DNA of 64,000 nucleotides, from the NCBI GenBank assembly GCA_902558075.1, contig CACECO010000004.1, forward strand, positions 32,824-96,823, written 5' to 3'. The notes under the pieces are model-generated. The model did no database searches. It saw only the letters and a program-made list of their open reading frames with translations, and was not told the origin of the DNA. This document shows positions 8,201 through 16,722 of this stretch, piece by piece; position 1 is the first letter of the stretch, and each line of letters starts with the position of its first letter. This stretch comes from an uncultured Litorivicinus sp. Lineage in GTDB: Bacteria; Pseudomonadota; Gammaproteobacteria; Pseudomonadales; Litorivicinaceae. A program made the position numbers and the translations under genes.

Positions 8201-9375
8201 TGTCTACCGCTGCCCGCACATACTTTGGTTTTGATCCAGACAGCGCCACGGCGAATGAACTTGAGGTTGTGGCGGTCGATCAGACCGTTGCGGTCCGCGG
8301 TGTCGAGTCCACCGCAGCGCGTGTTTTCGGTAAACCGGTGAGCTTCGATCCAGACGAGGCTTTCTTTGTCGATGATTTGACCAATGAGTTTACGGTGACT
8401 GTCGATACCGTAACGGAAACATTCCGACTGCCAGTCGGTAACTATAACTTGAACAGTTTCAAGACAGCGCTCGAGAATCGGATTAACGCGATGGAAGATT
8501 CCCTCGGAAATTCGATCTCTGGAGTTCGCGTCAATTTTGATCAGGTTAACGAGATATTCCAATTTACATCCGGTACGACCGGCGACTCCTCGTTCTTGCA
8601 GATTTCTGGATCCTCTCGGTACGGGCTTGAGGATATTGAGTCGAGCGTCGGTCAGACATCAACATTCCGTAAGCCGGTGGCAGACCTAACAGCGAGCGGC
8701 CAGGATATCTTTGTCGCGAAGGACGAAAACGGAGTATTCCGCGAATATTCCGCCGACTTTACATCAGGACTATCGCCGCTCCCTAGCAACCGGAACTTTA
8801 CCGAAGATCCAGAGTTCCGGCCACTCTTTTTGGATAAGGGTGAATTGACCTTTGATACGGCGGGTAACTTGGTTTCACCACTGAATGGAATTTCACTGGA
8901 TAACGTCGTCATCGGTGGTTCAGGTAACACGCTCAATATCGATATTGATTATGTGGGTTCAACTCAGTTCTCGGGCGCTTTCTCGGTCAACTCGCAGAGT
9001 CAGAATGGTCAGCCAAACGGATCATTGGTTGCGGTCGACATTGCTGATGACGGTCTGGTGACAGCATCGTACTCAAATGGTACCCAGGATCTGAAGGGCA
9101 AGATTGTGTTGTCCACTTTTTCGACACCTAACGGTTTGCGTCAGCTCGGTGATTCGACCTTCTTGGAATCCAACGAATCCGGAGCCCCAACGCTTGGTGA
9201 ACCGGGTGGCGCTGGGTTTGGCACGATCCGTGCTGGTGCACGGGAAAGGGCTAACGTCGATTTGACCTCGGAACTAGTTGACTTGATCACCGCACAGCGG
9301 AATTTCCAGGCAAACGCGAAGGCTATCGAAACGTCATCAACCCTGACGTCAACGATTATTAACATCAGAAGCTAA
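5227..9375 (+). CDS. flgE: Giant flagellar hook protein FlgE (1382 aa)
   Basis: FlgE builds the flexible hook. The N-terminus has the axial signature 'TTQLSVTSNNIANAGTTGFK', and the C-terminus ends with 'LVDLITAQRNFQANAKAIET' and 'TLTSTIINIRS', so both D0 ends are intact. Typical FlgE proteins have about 400 residues; here about 950 extra residues lie between the core parts. They include two copies of the HGYxTGD module (about residues 340-428 and 510-593) and several domains resembling flagellin hook-IN repeats ('TTIEELVSALHRSASQ', 'SFKTALENRI'). The gene sits between flgD and flgF with normal spacing and a GGAG ribosome site. There is no frameshift or stop, so the large size appears genuine. 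Confidence 0.93.
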   Translation: MSFFTSLTGLNAATTQLSVTSNNIANAGTTGFKRSRSDFGDIFATSPLQKASTVVGQGTALKQVTQEFSQGNIELSGNSLDLAVTGEGFFPLRSADGQDLFTRNGSFLLDEQNTVVNSAGQFLRVASVDSLGKADFQAELVPLTIAPNTVGQAIATSRIDLAINFPAESLPQTTVNESNIETIKPFDQNDPTTYAKSAAVTIFDENGNDFLLTFFYRRVGVASADDPFNKWQTHIVLDGQEITPALGQATATDQTPLYVDKYGNILPEDELPTAVRNNAVFRKYILDDLADPNLSAPAKASGTLVGLPYLTEEAGVNFAPSVASTSISVVEDELAEIGDTSHTIGTTAIAANTITVAAGHGLSTGDRVLYDAQSGTTATGLIDQAEYYVVRESASTFKLATTYANAVADTPVTVNFSGGNNNQTITHREVVSLTMKDSNNAELATLSTVTAASASVDLIKNGDVEANDRVSLKLTDADGTAVNISTSALSADASVADVVDALNRASAATAVNFASIASNTITATGHGYETGDRVKFNLHGGTAISGLTDGLEYHVVKLSANTFQLATTYANATASTAVTVGSITNTAANTTATFDSAEGTGQYVFSTDTNADGDVVVASRIIITRADGKNFRIASDITRHSLSGESAIHENVSLESPEISSTSTALTQDGVRLDTSTTIEELVSALHRSASQTDFKIELSTTANNTIDITKADGTNFSVTADRLPNGTTGLLTALQSETLSALAQGGVSDTTSNGTTAPDLSAAFDLTIDEDPLDPNATNSLTVDLSALNAPANAALSGDEVAEQMTKEINRQFGDQRYFNLSSAANRQFRMTFDANPNDLTAAQVVDIYIPASAVYTEKSLAEEIQSQLRAATGTQVAVNYSGSSKGFVFSPEDDTSQLTISNVPASASLTGSAVPNTLFGLNTLSSNFTLDSRGRYAAEVIPNGSQILADTDQQRYGIKVEFVPDDESGGQFTISSGKTGDGSAIRIENMSTAARTYFGFDPDSATANELEVVAVDQTVAVRGVESTAARVFGKPVSFDPDEAFFVDDLTNEFTVTVDTVTETFRLPVGNYNLNSFKTALENRINAMEDSLGNSISGVRVNFDQVNEIFQFTSGTTGDSSFLQISGSSRYGLEDIESSVGQTSTFRKPVADLTASGQDIFVAKDENGVFREYSADFTSGLSPLPSNRNFTEDPEFRPLFLDKGELTFDTAGNLVSPLNGISLDNVVIGGSGNTLNIDIDYVGSTQFSGAFSVNSQSQNGQPNGSLVAVDIADDGLVTASYSNGTQDLKGKIVLSTFSTPNGLRQLGDSTFLESNESGAPTLGEPGGAGFGTIRAGARERANVDLTSELVDLITAQRNFQANAKAIETSSTLTSTIINIRS
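6244..7005 (+). repeat. Two copies of the HGYxTGD module inside flgE
   Basis: Copies at about 6244-6510 and 6754-7005 encode 85-residue units with the shared pattern ITxxxHGxxTGD-V-Y...GL-D---Y-VV---A-TF-LATTYANA. They belong to the same repeat family as the copies in fliC and fliD. The second copy separates the halves of a hook-IN-like domain whose uninterrupted relative follows at about 7250-7420. Confidence 0.85.
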
Positions 9376-9403
9376 TGAGCTTCTAGGATTTTAGGAACTT
9401 GCC

Positions 9404-10171
9404 ATGGATCGTTTGGTCTTTACAGCTAACACAGCGATGTCGGAATACCGACTCGATCGTCAAAACATGACGCACGAGTTAGCGAACGTCTCGACTACCG
9501 GATTTAAAAAAGCCTTTCAGATTGCGAATAGGGCGGTTCGTGTAGAGGGGGATGGATTTGATACGCGGTTCTTACCAAGAGCAATGACGTCGCCGAAAAT
9601 TGATCTGGCGCCTGGCGTAAGGCAGCTTACTGGTCGAGCGCTTGATGTCGCGATGGATAATAAGACCGTCCTTGGGGTCCTTTCGGAAAATGGTGAGCTC
9701 GCCTGGACGCGACGAGGCGATCTGAGACAAGGACCTGAGGGGTTTATTCAGACGGGCGAGGGGTATCTCGTTGTCGATGACTCGGGGGCCCCCTTGCAGC
9801 TTCCGCTCGGTTCGATGAAGTATCAGATCGCAAACGATGGGACTATCTCAGCCATTGATCCTAGTAACTTGGAAGCAGGCGCAGAGCAGATTGCGCGGTT
9901 GGGACTAAAGGACGCGTCGACCACTGACCTGGCGCGCCGCGAAGATGGCCTATTTAGGCCTATGAACAATACAGAAGATGGATTTGATTTTGAGGCGGGA
10001 CCGGAGCCGGCCACGTTGACGCCGGGATCTCTTGAGGGCTCAAACGTCAATCCGGTCCACACACTTGTCAAGTTTATTGACCATATGCGTTCGTTTGAAA
10101 TGCAAACGAAAGTGATCCGTGAAATGAAAGATAACGATAGCTCTGGCGCGTCGATGATGCGGTTATCGTAG
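9404..10171 (+). CDS. flgF: Flagellar rod protein FlgF
   Basis: FlgF is a proximal rod subunit. The 255-residue protein has the N-terminal rod motif 'NMTHELANVSTTGFKKAF', a central part with 'GRALDVAMDNKTVLGVL', and the C-terminal helix 'FIDHMRSFEMQTKVI' with 'SNVNPVHTLVKF' just before it. Size and position between flgE and flgG are normal. It carries none of the inserts seen in flgE. Confidence 0.93.
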   Translation: MDRLVFTANTAMSEYRLDRQNMTHELANVSTTGFKKAFQIANRAVRVEGDGFDTRFLPRAMTSPKIDLAPGVRQLTGRALDVAMDNKTVLGVLSENGELAWTRRGDLRQGPEGFIQTGEGYLVVDDSGAPLQLPLGSMKYQIANDGTISAIDPSNLEAGAEQIARLGLKDASTTDLARREDGLFRPMNNTEDGFDFEAGPEPATLTPGSLEGSNVNPVHTLVKFIDHMRSFEMQTKVIREMKDNDSSGASMMRLS

Positions 10172-10181
10172 GAGATAGAAA

Positions 10182-10967
10182 ATGGAAGCCTCACTTTACG
10201 TCTCAAAAACTGGTCTTGACGCACAACAGATGCGGATGACCGTGATCTCAAACAACCTGGCTAATGTGAACACGGTCGGCTACAAGCGCGATCGGGCAGT
10301 GTTTGAAGACCTGTTGTACCAGAATATACGGCAGGCAGGTGGCTCAACTGGTGGTGATAACCAGTCACCCACGGGCCTGATGATCGGAACAGGTGTTCGG
10401 ATTATCGCTACAGAGAAAACACATACCCAGGGATCAATGATTCAGACAAAAAATGCACTGGATTTGGCAATTCAGGGTGAGGGAATGTTTCAGGTCCTGC
10501 AGCCTGATGGGACATTTGCCTACACCCGAGATGGCTCGTTTAAGTTGTCAGTTGATCGGGAACTCGTGACCTCCAACGGAATGCAACTCCAGCCCGTAAT
10601 TACAATTCCCCAGAATGCTGAGTCAATTAGTATCGGCGAGGATGGTACGGTCTCGATTCAGCCATACGGAAACGCTGAAGAGCAGGTGATTGGTCAGATG
10701 TTGCTGACTCGCTTTGTGAATTACGCGGGACTCGAGCCCATGGGTAAGAACTTGTACCGAGAAACATCTGCATCGGGAGCGCCAATCATCGGGGTACCAG
10801 ATGAAGATGGTGCTGGGCGGATTGCCCAAGGTTCGCTGGAGGCGGCGAATGTGAATGTTGTCGAAGAGATGGTCAACATGATCGAGACACAACGTGCCTA
10901 CGAGATTAATTCGAAGGCGATTTCTTCTGTTGATTCGATGCTTCGATTCTTGAACCAGAACTTGTGA
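10182..10967 (+). CDS. flgG: Flagellar distal rod protein FlgG
   Basis: FlgG forms the distal rod that passes through the P and L rings. The 261 residues show 'MRMTVISNNLANVNTVGYKR' near the start, a 'LDLAIQGEGMFQVLQPDG' core, and the terminal 'EEMVNMIETQRAYEINSKAI' helix. All three are diagnostic. Length matches the family standard. Confidence 0.96.
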   Translation: MEASLYVSKTGLDAQQMRMTVISNNLANVNTVGYKRDRAVFEDLLYQNIRQAGGSTGGDNQSPTGLMIGTGVRIIATEKTHTQGSMIQTKNALDLAIQGEGMFQVLQPDGTFAYTRDGSFKLSVDRELVTSNGMQLQPVITIPQNAESISIGEDGTVSIQPYGNAEEQVIGQMLLTRFVNYAGLEPMGKNLYRETSASGAPIIGVPDEDGAGRIAQGSLEAANVNVVEEMVNMIETQRAYEINSKAISSVDSMLRFLNQNL

Positions 10968-10976
10968 GGAATTGAT

Positions 10977-11651
10977 GTGATGCGTAAAGCGTTTCTGTCG
11001 TTAGGGTTCATAGCTCTGGCCGGTTGCGTGGGACCCCAAAAGGTCGCCGGACCTTCGCCTGAGTTTGCACCGATTATTCCAGTGGTGACAAATCAATCGT
11101 CGATTCCAACAGGTTCGCTCTACAACGCAGCCTATTCAGACAGTTGGTTTGGGGAGAAAAAGGCATATCGGGTTGGCGACATTGTCACGGTAGTCCTCGA
11201 TGAGTCATTGGATGCTGACACCACAACGAAGAACACCGCGTCCCGCAAGACAAAAACTGATGTCTTGTCACCTTTACAGATTGCAAAGTGGGGAAGCCCA
11301 GGCGGATTTCTGTCGAATGACCTCCAAGAGGAAAACGAAGTGTCGTCAACTGGATCCGGCGTGATTGATCAAAGTGCGACGTTCAAAGGCACGATGACGG
11401 CTCAGGTCGTCGAGGTCTATCCGAACGGTAACCTATTGATACGCGGCGAGAAAATTGTCAATTTTTCTTCTGGATCAGAGGTAGTACAAGTGAAGGGGAT
11501 AATTAGACCTCAGGATATTCAACCGGATAATACAGTCCAGTCGAAACGATTAGCATCCGCGCAAATCACCTATAAAGGAGTTGGTCCTAATGCCAATGCG
11601 CAGAAGATACCTTGGGGTACAAATTTGCTGCTAAGTATCTGGCCATTCTAG
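10977..11651 (+). CDS. flgH: Flagellar L-ring lipoprotein FlgH
   Basis: FlgH forms the outer-membrane ring. The N-terminus is a lipoprotein signal with lipobox 'ALAGC' (Cys about residue 17). Family features include 'GSLYNAAYSDSWFGEKKAYR', 'GDIVTVVLDES' and the C-terminal 'NLLIRGEKIV' and 'IRPQDIQPDNTV'. The 224-residue length is normal. The start is either GTG at 10977 (7 bases after AGGA) or the adjoining ATG at 10980. Confidence 0.95.
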   Translation: MMRKAFLSLGFIALAGCVGPQKVAGPSPEFAPIIPVVTNQSSIPTGSLYNAAYSDSWFGEKKAYRVGDIVTVVLDESLDADTTTKNTASRKTKTDVLSPLQIAKWGSPGGFLSNDLQEENEVSSTGSGVIDQSATFKGTMTAQVVEVYPNGNLLIRGEKIVNFSSGSEVVQVKGIIRPQDIQPDNTVQSKRLASAQITYKGVGPNANAQKIPWGTNLLLSIWPF

Positions 11652-11660
11652 GAGTTGATG

Positions 11661-12785
11661 ATGAGGCTGTTTATTCTTTTCTTTGCTCTCTTAGCGTCTT
11701 CATTGGCGCTTGCGGATCGCATAAAAGATTTAACGACTGTGGCAGGAGTTCGCTCTAACCAGTTGATTGGGTATGGCCTAGTTGTCGGATTGAATGCAAC
11801 CGGCGACGGTGGCGCTGTTCCGTACACAGGGCAGTCTTTACGATCAATACTCGGCCGGCTTGGCGTCAATGTGGATGGTGTTCTCTCTGATTTTGATGTT
11901 GCTGGCACACAGGCCAACAGTATTCCTGCCGATAATGTCGCAGCGGTCATGGTGACAGCAACTCTGCCTCCATTTGCGAAGCCCGGACAAAATATTGATG
12001 TGAATATCTCGACCATCGGTGCAGCAACCTCGCTCCGTGGTGGGACCCTTATTATGACGCGTCTGCGCGGTATCGATGGTGAGGTTTACGCGCTTGCCCA
12101 AGGCGCCCTGACGTCAACAGGTGTCGAAGTCAACGCTGCCGGAGATGAGATTACCATCGGCGTCCCGACCTCTGGAAGAATTCCCAACGGTGCGACGGTG
12201 GAGCGGATGATCGAATCTCCGTTTAACCGCTCTCAGCATATTGTCCTCAATGTTTCGAACGGTGACTTTACGACCTCTAAAGAGATCGTCGATAAGGTCA
12301 ACACGGTTTTCGGCGAGGGGACGGCCTCGGCGATCGATGGTGTCTCAGTTGCGGTCAGGGCGCCCGAGGACCCGAATTCACGAGTTTCGTTTCTCTCGCT
12401 ATTGGAGAATCTTGACGTAACCCCTGGTGAGCCTGCTGCAAAGATCGTGGTCAACAGCCGTACAGGAACGGTCGTGATCAGTCGGAACGTGAAGGTGACC
12501 GCTGCGGCGGTGACTCACGGGCCGATTACAGTAACTGTATCGGCCACCAACGAGGTCAGTCAGGCCAACCCCTTCGCTGATCAAGGCGAGACCGTGGCAA
12601 TCCAAAACGCCGATGTGGCGATTGAAGAGCCAGCGAATCCGATGTTTCTGTTCCAGCCAGGTGTTGATCTGAGGGAAATTGTCGACGCGGTCAACGAGAC
12701 CGGGGCGACCCCATCCTCACTGATTGCGATCCTGGAGGCACTGAAGTCCTCTGGCAGTCTCCGAGCTGAGCTTGTGGTGATCTGA
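11661..12785 (+). CDS. flgI: Flagellar P-ring protein FlgI
   Basis: FlgI forms the periplasmic P ring around the rod. A signal peptide, 'MRLFILFFALLASSLALA', is followed by the mature start 'DRIKDLTTVAGVRSNQLIGY', which is highly conserved. Later motifs include 'ADNVAAVMVTATLPPFAKPG' and the end 'LKSSGSLRAELVVI'. TTG, ATG and ATG occur in a row at 11655, 11658 and 11661; the last is best spaced (6 bases) from GGAG and gives the cleanest signal peptide. FlgA, the chaperone, is encoded at 2.4 kb. Confidence 0.95.
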   Translation: MRLFILFFALLASSLALADRIKDLTTVAGVRSNQLIGYGLVVGLNATGDGGAVPYTGQSLRSILGRLGVNVDGVLSDFDVAGTQANSIPADNVAAVMVTATLPPFAKPGQNIDVNISTIGAATSLRGGTLIMTRLRGIDGEVYALAQGALTSTGVEVNAAGDEITIGVPTSGRIPNGATVERMIESPFNRSQHIVLNVSNGDFTTSKEIVDKVNTVFGEGTASAIDGVSVAVRAPEDPNSRVSFLSLLENLDVTPGEPAAKIVVNSRTGTVVISRNVKVTAAAVTHGPITVTVSATNEVSQANPFADQGETVAIQNADVAIEEPANPMFLFQPGVDLREIVDAVNETGATPSSLIAILEALKSSGSLRAELVVI

Positions 12786-13255
12786 TGAGCGTCGTTTCTG
12801 ATCCAAAAACGTCCTACGACTTCTCGGCCTTGGGTGCGTTGAAAGCCCAAGCTGTCAGGGATCGGTCGAATGATGAAACGATCAAAGAGACAGCGAAGCA
12901 GTTTGAGGCGATGTTCCTTCAGATGATTCTGAAGTCGATGAGAGACGCTGTCCCTCAGGGTGGCTTGTTCGATTCAAAGGAAACACAAACCTTCGAGCAG
13001 ATGCTGGATCAGCAATTTGCGCTCGCAATGTCTGAGAGAGGCTCGACTGGTCTCAGTCAGATGGTCGAGCAGTTCATTCGTCGATCGCAGGGAAACACTG
13101 ACATTGAACCACAGCAAAAAAATTTGAAGCTTGAGACGCCGTCACCGACTGCACTGCCCTTAGTCAATGAATCGGATAAATATCGTATTCCTGAAGGGGC
13201 AACCCAAAATTTTCTGCTACTTCGTGATCAGTTGCGACTTAAAGGAGGCCAGTGA
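12785..13255 (+). CDS. flgJ: Rod-binding protein FlgJ, N-terminal domain only
   Basis: The 156 residues contain the rod-scaffold domain of FlgJ: 'TAKQFEAMFLQMILKSMRDA', then 'FDSKETQTFEQMLDQQFA'. The C-terminal muramidase domain of enteric FlgJ is absent, so peptidoglycan must be opened by another enzyme. Such single-domain forms are common outside the enterics. Its ATG overlaps the flgI stop, and its TGA overlaps the flgK ATG by one base. Confidence 0.93.
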   Translation: MSVVSDPKTSYDFSALGALKAQAVRDRSNDETIKETAKQFEAMFLQMILKSMRDAVPQGGLFDSKETQTFEQMLDQQFALAMSERGSTGLSQMVEQFIRRSQGNTDIEPQQKNLKLETPSPTALPLVNESDKYRIPEGATQNFLLLRDQLRLKGGQ

Positions 13256-16200
13256 TGGCCGACCTGTTAGCAATTGGATCAAGCGGCATCAACGTCTACC
13301 AGCGAGCCCTGGCGACGGTGTCGAACAACATCGCCAACCTCAATACGGACGGTTATAGCCGCCAAACAACCGAGATCAGACAGAACCAGCCAAAAGAGGC
13401 AGGTGGTGGATACATCGGAACGGGTGCCTATTTCGATCGCGTTTCACGCCAGTATGACGGTTTCCTAGAGTCGTCACTCCAGCAAGCAACGGCAGATCTT
13501 GAGTCACAGGGTGCGGCGGTTGAATATACCGGCCGTCTTCTCGATATCCTCGGTGACGAACAAATTGGCCTGACAGGTGCATTGAATAAATTTTTTGCGT
13601 CAGCGAAATCGCTGTCGACAGATCCAGCTTCAACGGCCCTCCGCGGCGCGATGCTGCGCGAGTCCGACGCGCTGGTATCACGGTTTCAGAGTCTGTCGGG
13701 GCAGCTCAAAGATCTGGGTGATCAGTCGTTGTCTGCGCTGGAGGCAAACGTTCGATCCGCAAACGCGATCGCAGGTCAGCTGGCCGAGATTAATCGTCAG
13801 ATGCTGAAGAAGAGCACTGAATCTGATCAGGCCCCCGAATTACTGGACAGACGTGATCAGCTACTCAGGGACCTTTCCGAATACGTCCAGATCACAGCCG
13901 CGTTTGATCAAAAAGGTTCCGTGACCGTGTCTTTGACTGCGTCTCCTAATAAGGGGATGATGGTCTCCGGAACGAGATCGTCTTCGCTATCGGTTAGCCC
14001 GAACGCGGCAGACCGAAGCCGCCTTGAGTATCGTCTCCAGGGGGAGCTCCCGAGCGAGACGCTGACAGGTATCCGCAGTGGGAGCGTATCGGGTTACGCA
14101 AACTTTTTTGAGAAAACTCTGGTTTCGGTGACCCAAAATCTGAACCAGCTCGCCGAGGTCTTAGTCGAAGAGGTTAACACGATCCAGACCACCGGACTCA
14201 ATGCGTCTGGGAACTTAGGTAGTGCATTTTTTGAGGTTGTCCCGAGCTTCGATATTGATAGGGGCGCATCTTCTGGGGATTTTCAAGTCGAGGTTTCGGT
14301 CACTGATCCTGAGACCTATAAATCACGACCAATTACGGTTGCATTCGATGGGCAACAGGACCTATGGTACGCGAAAGATGAGACTGGGGCACCGGTCTTC
14401 GCAGACAGTTCTGGGTTGGTCGATATCTCCGGCGTACGGGTCCGAGTCACCGGGACTTCGAATGTCGGCGACCAGTTTACTTTAACCCCTGATACCGGAG
14501 CCGCGAGGGGCCTCAGGCTGGCGTTGCAGGACGGAGATGAGATTGCAACCGCCTCTTTGTTTCGAGTAACGACCAGTCAAAAAAACAATGGCGTCACAGA
14601 TCCACGGGTGAGTTTTAGCCACCCCTCACCGATCGATACGGCCTCCGTATCACTGGCGGCACTTTCGACCGGTCGACCCGTGCGCGTGGAGGCTTCGAGC
14701 GTTGAGCCCTTGACGGTCATCAGTGCAGGTAAATCGTCGGTGGACCTAAAGCTCGATCCTGCCGCGGGCTCGAATATCTCTGTGCAGATGATTACCACAG
14801 ACGGTCGGCATATTCTCGGACATGTGGGAAACGTTGAGCAGCGTATTGCGATGGTCGAGAATCTGCCACAGTTCGCACCTAAAGCCACCTACAACAGCGA
14901 CTACCTCAATCAAAGCGGTGCCAGCGCCTACAAGGATCTCGACGTGTTTTATGGAGCTCGGGCGGAATCTTCTGCAGTCACCGAGCTCAAACCGATCAGT
15001 AGCCTTTTTTTCGAGGCCCCATCTGGAACCGATTTTGCCGGCGGTGGTTTGGATCTTACGTTGGAGCCTGTGTCGCCAAATGATCGGCTGGGGCTCGAGA
15101 ATTCTCCGTTTGCCGATCCGACACTCGGCGAAGTGACGGCAGTGAATAACATTATCTATCTCGGCGATGGCGCGACCACGACGGTGTTGGGTACCCTTGA
15201 ATCCACCTATGACGGCGACGCGCAAACCCTGAGGATTCTTTTCTCTGACGACCTTCCGGCGGGTGTGTTGACAGATGAGCTGGCGGCACGTGTTGCCAGC
15301 CTGGTGACTTACAGCAACGGCGAAGATTTAGTCGACAGCTCGAATCCCGTTAAGAAGCGTTTAACAGCTGAACTATTTGATCAAGACCGGAGCCTCAATC
15401 TGGTACAGGGTCGCGACTTTGTGACCTCGACGTTGGTTGAGGCCGGTCAGGTTGTTACCAATTCTAGTGGATATGTGGCCAAGCTAGCCACTGGAAACCT
15501 CGGATACGCGTCGGGCGCCGGTCGGGTGCTCATTGAGCGTGGAGATTTGATCCTCAACGGCGTCACCCTGGGAGAGCTTGTGATTAATAGCTCCGGGATC
15601 TTATCGGCGACCGATGCTATGGGGTGGATTAATGGCTCAAATGCTGGGGTGGGTGTCACTGCGGCCAACCTGATTGAGATTCCCAGCGAAACGCTGCGCC
15701 TGGATACGGGTATCGGGCTCGAGATCAACGGCGTGGAGATTCAATCTCTGGCGCTTGGTTCGACGCTTCGGTTTGACGATGAGGACGATCTTGTTGCGTC
15801 GATCAATGCCGTGTCTGTCAGCTCAGGTGTGTTCGCTCGGAGGAAAGAGAACGGAGATCTTGTGCTTCAGAACGTGGATGAGGGTGGCGACAATATCACC
15901 ATCGATGGGAGCATCGCGGGAGCTGGTCAAAACTCGCTTGGCATTGCGAGTAAGGCCTATATCGGCTCGCTGACCTTTGAGCTTCAATCGGGCGATGGAC
16001 AACCGATCGAGTTTAGGCTGGGCGATGCCGGCAAACCGTCAGACTTAAATCTCCTCGGTATGAACACCGAGATCCAGTTAAGGGGTGAGATCGACGAGGA
16101 TATCTTGGTATTCATCGGTGGAAATGGCGACGGAACAGTTCAAGCATCGTCAGTGGATTCCTCCGACCCCTTTTCTGAGGGTCTCAGAAGCCGGCAGTTT

Positions 16201-16713
16201 GAGTTTGAGTTTGTGGCCGATGACCGGTTTAGAATCAGAGACCTACGTTCAGACACGGTGTTAGCCGAGCGTCTCTATAGCGGTGAATTGAGCCTCACCT
16301 ATCAAGGGATCCAGATCGACTTAGATGCGCCTGCCGCTCTTGGTGACACCTTCGTTGTCGATGGCAATAACCTTGGCCCAAATGGCACGTTCGACGGTCA
16401 GGGTAACAACGGGAACATCCTCCGAGTCGTTGACCTCGAATCAGATCCAGTGGTGGACGGGGCACTGACTATATCGGAGAGCTACTTGAAATTTGTCGGG
16501 GACGTCGGTAACGAGGCGACGCAGTCGGCAATCGCCCGCGATGCCCTCGAGATTATCCAGACACAGGCAATCGAGGCCCGCGACAGGGTATCCGGGGTGA
16601 ATCTCGATAAGGAGGCCGCCGATCTGATTCGCTTCCAGCAAGCCTACCAAGCATCAGCGCAGGTGATGCAGGTGGCTACCAAATTATTCGATACCGTACT
16701 GCAGGTCCGGTAG
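13255..16713 (+). CDS. flgK: Oversized hook-filament junction protein FlgK (1152 aa)
   Basis: FlgK (HAP1) joins hook to filament. N-terminal motifs 'VYQRALATVSNNIANLNTDG' and 'YSRQTTEIRQNQP' and the C-terminal 'GVNLDKEAADLIRFQQAYQA' with 'LFDTVLQVR' are diagnostic. The usual size is 550-650 residues; here about 500 extra residues lie in the middle. This part is beta-rich and acidic and shows no copy of the HGYxTGD module. The start at ATG 13255 is six bases from AGGAGG; the GTG at 13252 is less well placed. Confidence 0.94.
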   Translation: MADLLAIGSSGINVYQRALATVSNNIANLNTDGYSRQTTEIRQNQPKEAGGGYIGTGAYFDRVSRQYDGFLESSLQQATADLESQGAAVEYTGRLLDILGDEQIGLTGALNKFFASAKSLSTDPASTALRGAMLRESDALVSRFQSLSGQLKDLGDQSLSALEANVRSANAIAGQLAEINRQMLKKSTESDQAPELLDRRDQLLRDLSEYVQITAAFDQKGSVTVSLTASPNKGMMVSGTRSSSLSVSPNAADRSRLEYRLQGELPSETLTGIRSGSVSGYANFFEKTLVSVTQNLNQLAEVLVEEVNTIQTTGLNASGNLGSAFFEVVPSFDIDRGASSGDFQVEVSVTDPETYKSRPITVAFDGQQDLWYAKDETGAPVFADSSGLVDISGVRVRVTGTSNVGDQFTLTPDTGAARGLRLALQDGDEIATASLFRVTTSQKNNGVTDPRVSFSHPSPIDTASVSLAALSTGRPVRVEASSVEPLTVISAGKSSVDLKLDPAAGSNISVQMITTDGRHILGHVGNVEQRIAMVENLPQFAPKATYNSDYLNQSGASAYKDLDVFYGARAESSAVTELKPISSLFFEAPSGTDFAGGGLDLTLEPVSPNDRLGLENSPFADPTLGEVTAVNNIIYLGDGATTTVLGTLESTYDGDAQTLRILFSDDLPAGVLTDELAARVASLVTYSNGEDLVDSSNPVKKRLTAELFDQDRSLNLVQGRDFVTSTLVEAGQVVTNSSGYVAKLATGNLGYASGAGRVLIERGDLILNGVTLGELVINSSGILSATDAMGWINGSNAGVGVTAANLIEIPSETLRLDTGIGLEINGVEIQSLALGSTLRFDDEDDLVASINAVSVSSGVFARRKENGDLVLQNVDEGGDNITIDGSIAGAGQNSLGIASKAYIGSLTFELQSGDGQPIEFRLGDAGKPSDLNLLGMNTEIQLRGEIDEDILVFIGGNGDGTVQASSVDSSDPFSEGLRSRQFEFEFVADDRFRIRDLRSDTVLAERLYSGELSLTYQGIQIDLDAPAALGDTFVVDGNNLGPNGTFDGQGNNGNILRVVDLESDPVVDGALTISESYLKFVGDVGNEATQSAIARDALEIIQTQAIEARDRVSGVNLDKEAADLIRFQQAYQASAQVMQVATKLFDTVLQVR

Positions 16714-16722
16714 GGGTAAGCT

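Noticed and set aside
12785..13255. Truncation of FlgJ
   Set aside because: Single-domain FlgJ without the muramidase part is normal in many bacteria; the frame is intact and coupled on both sides.
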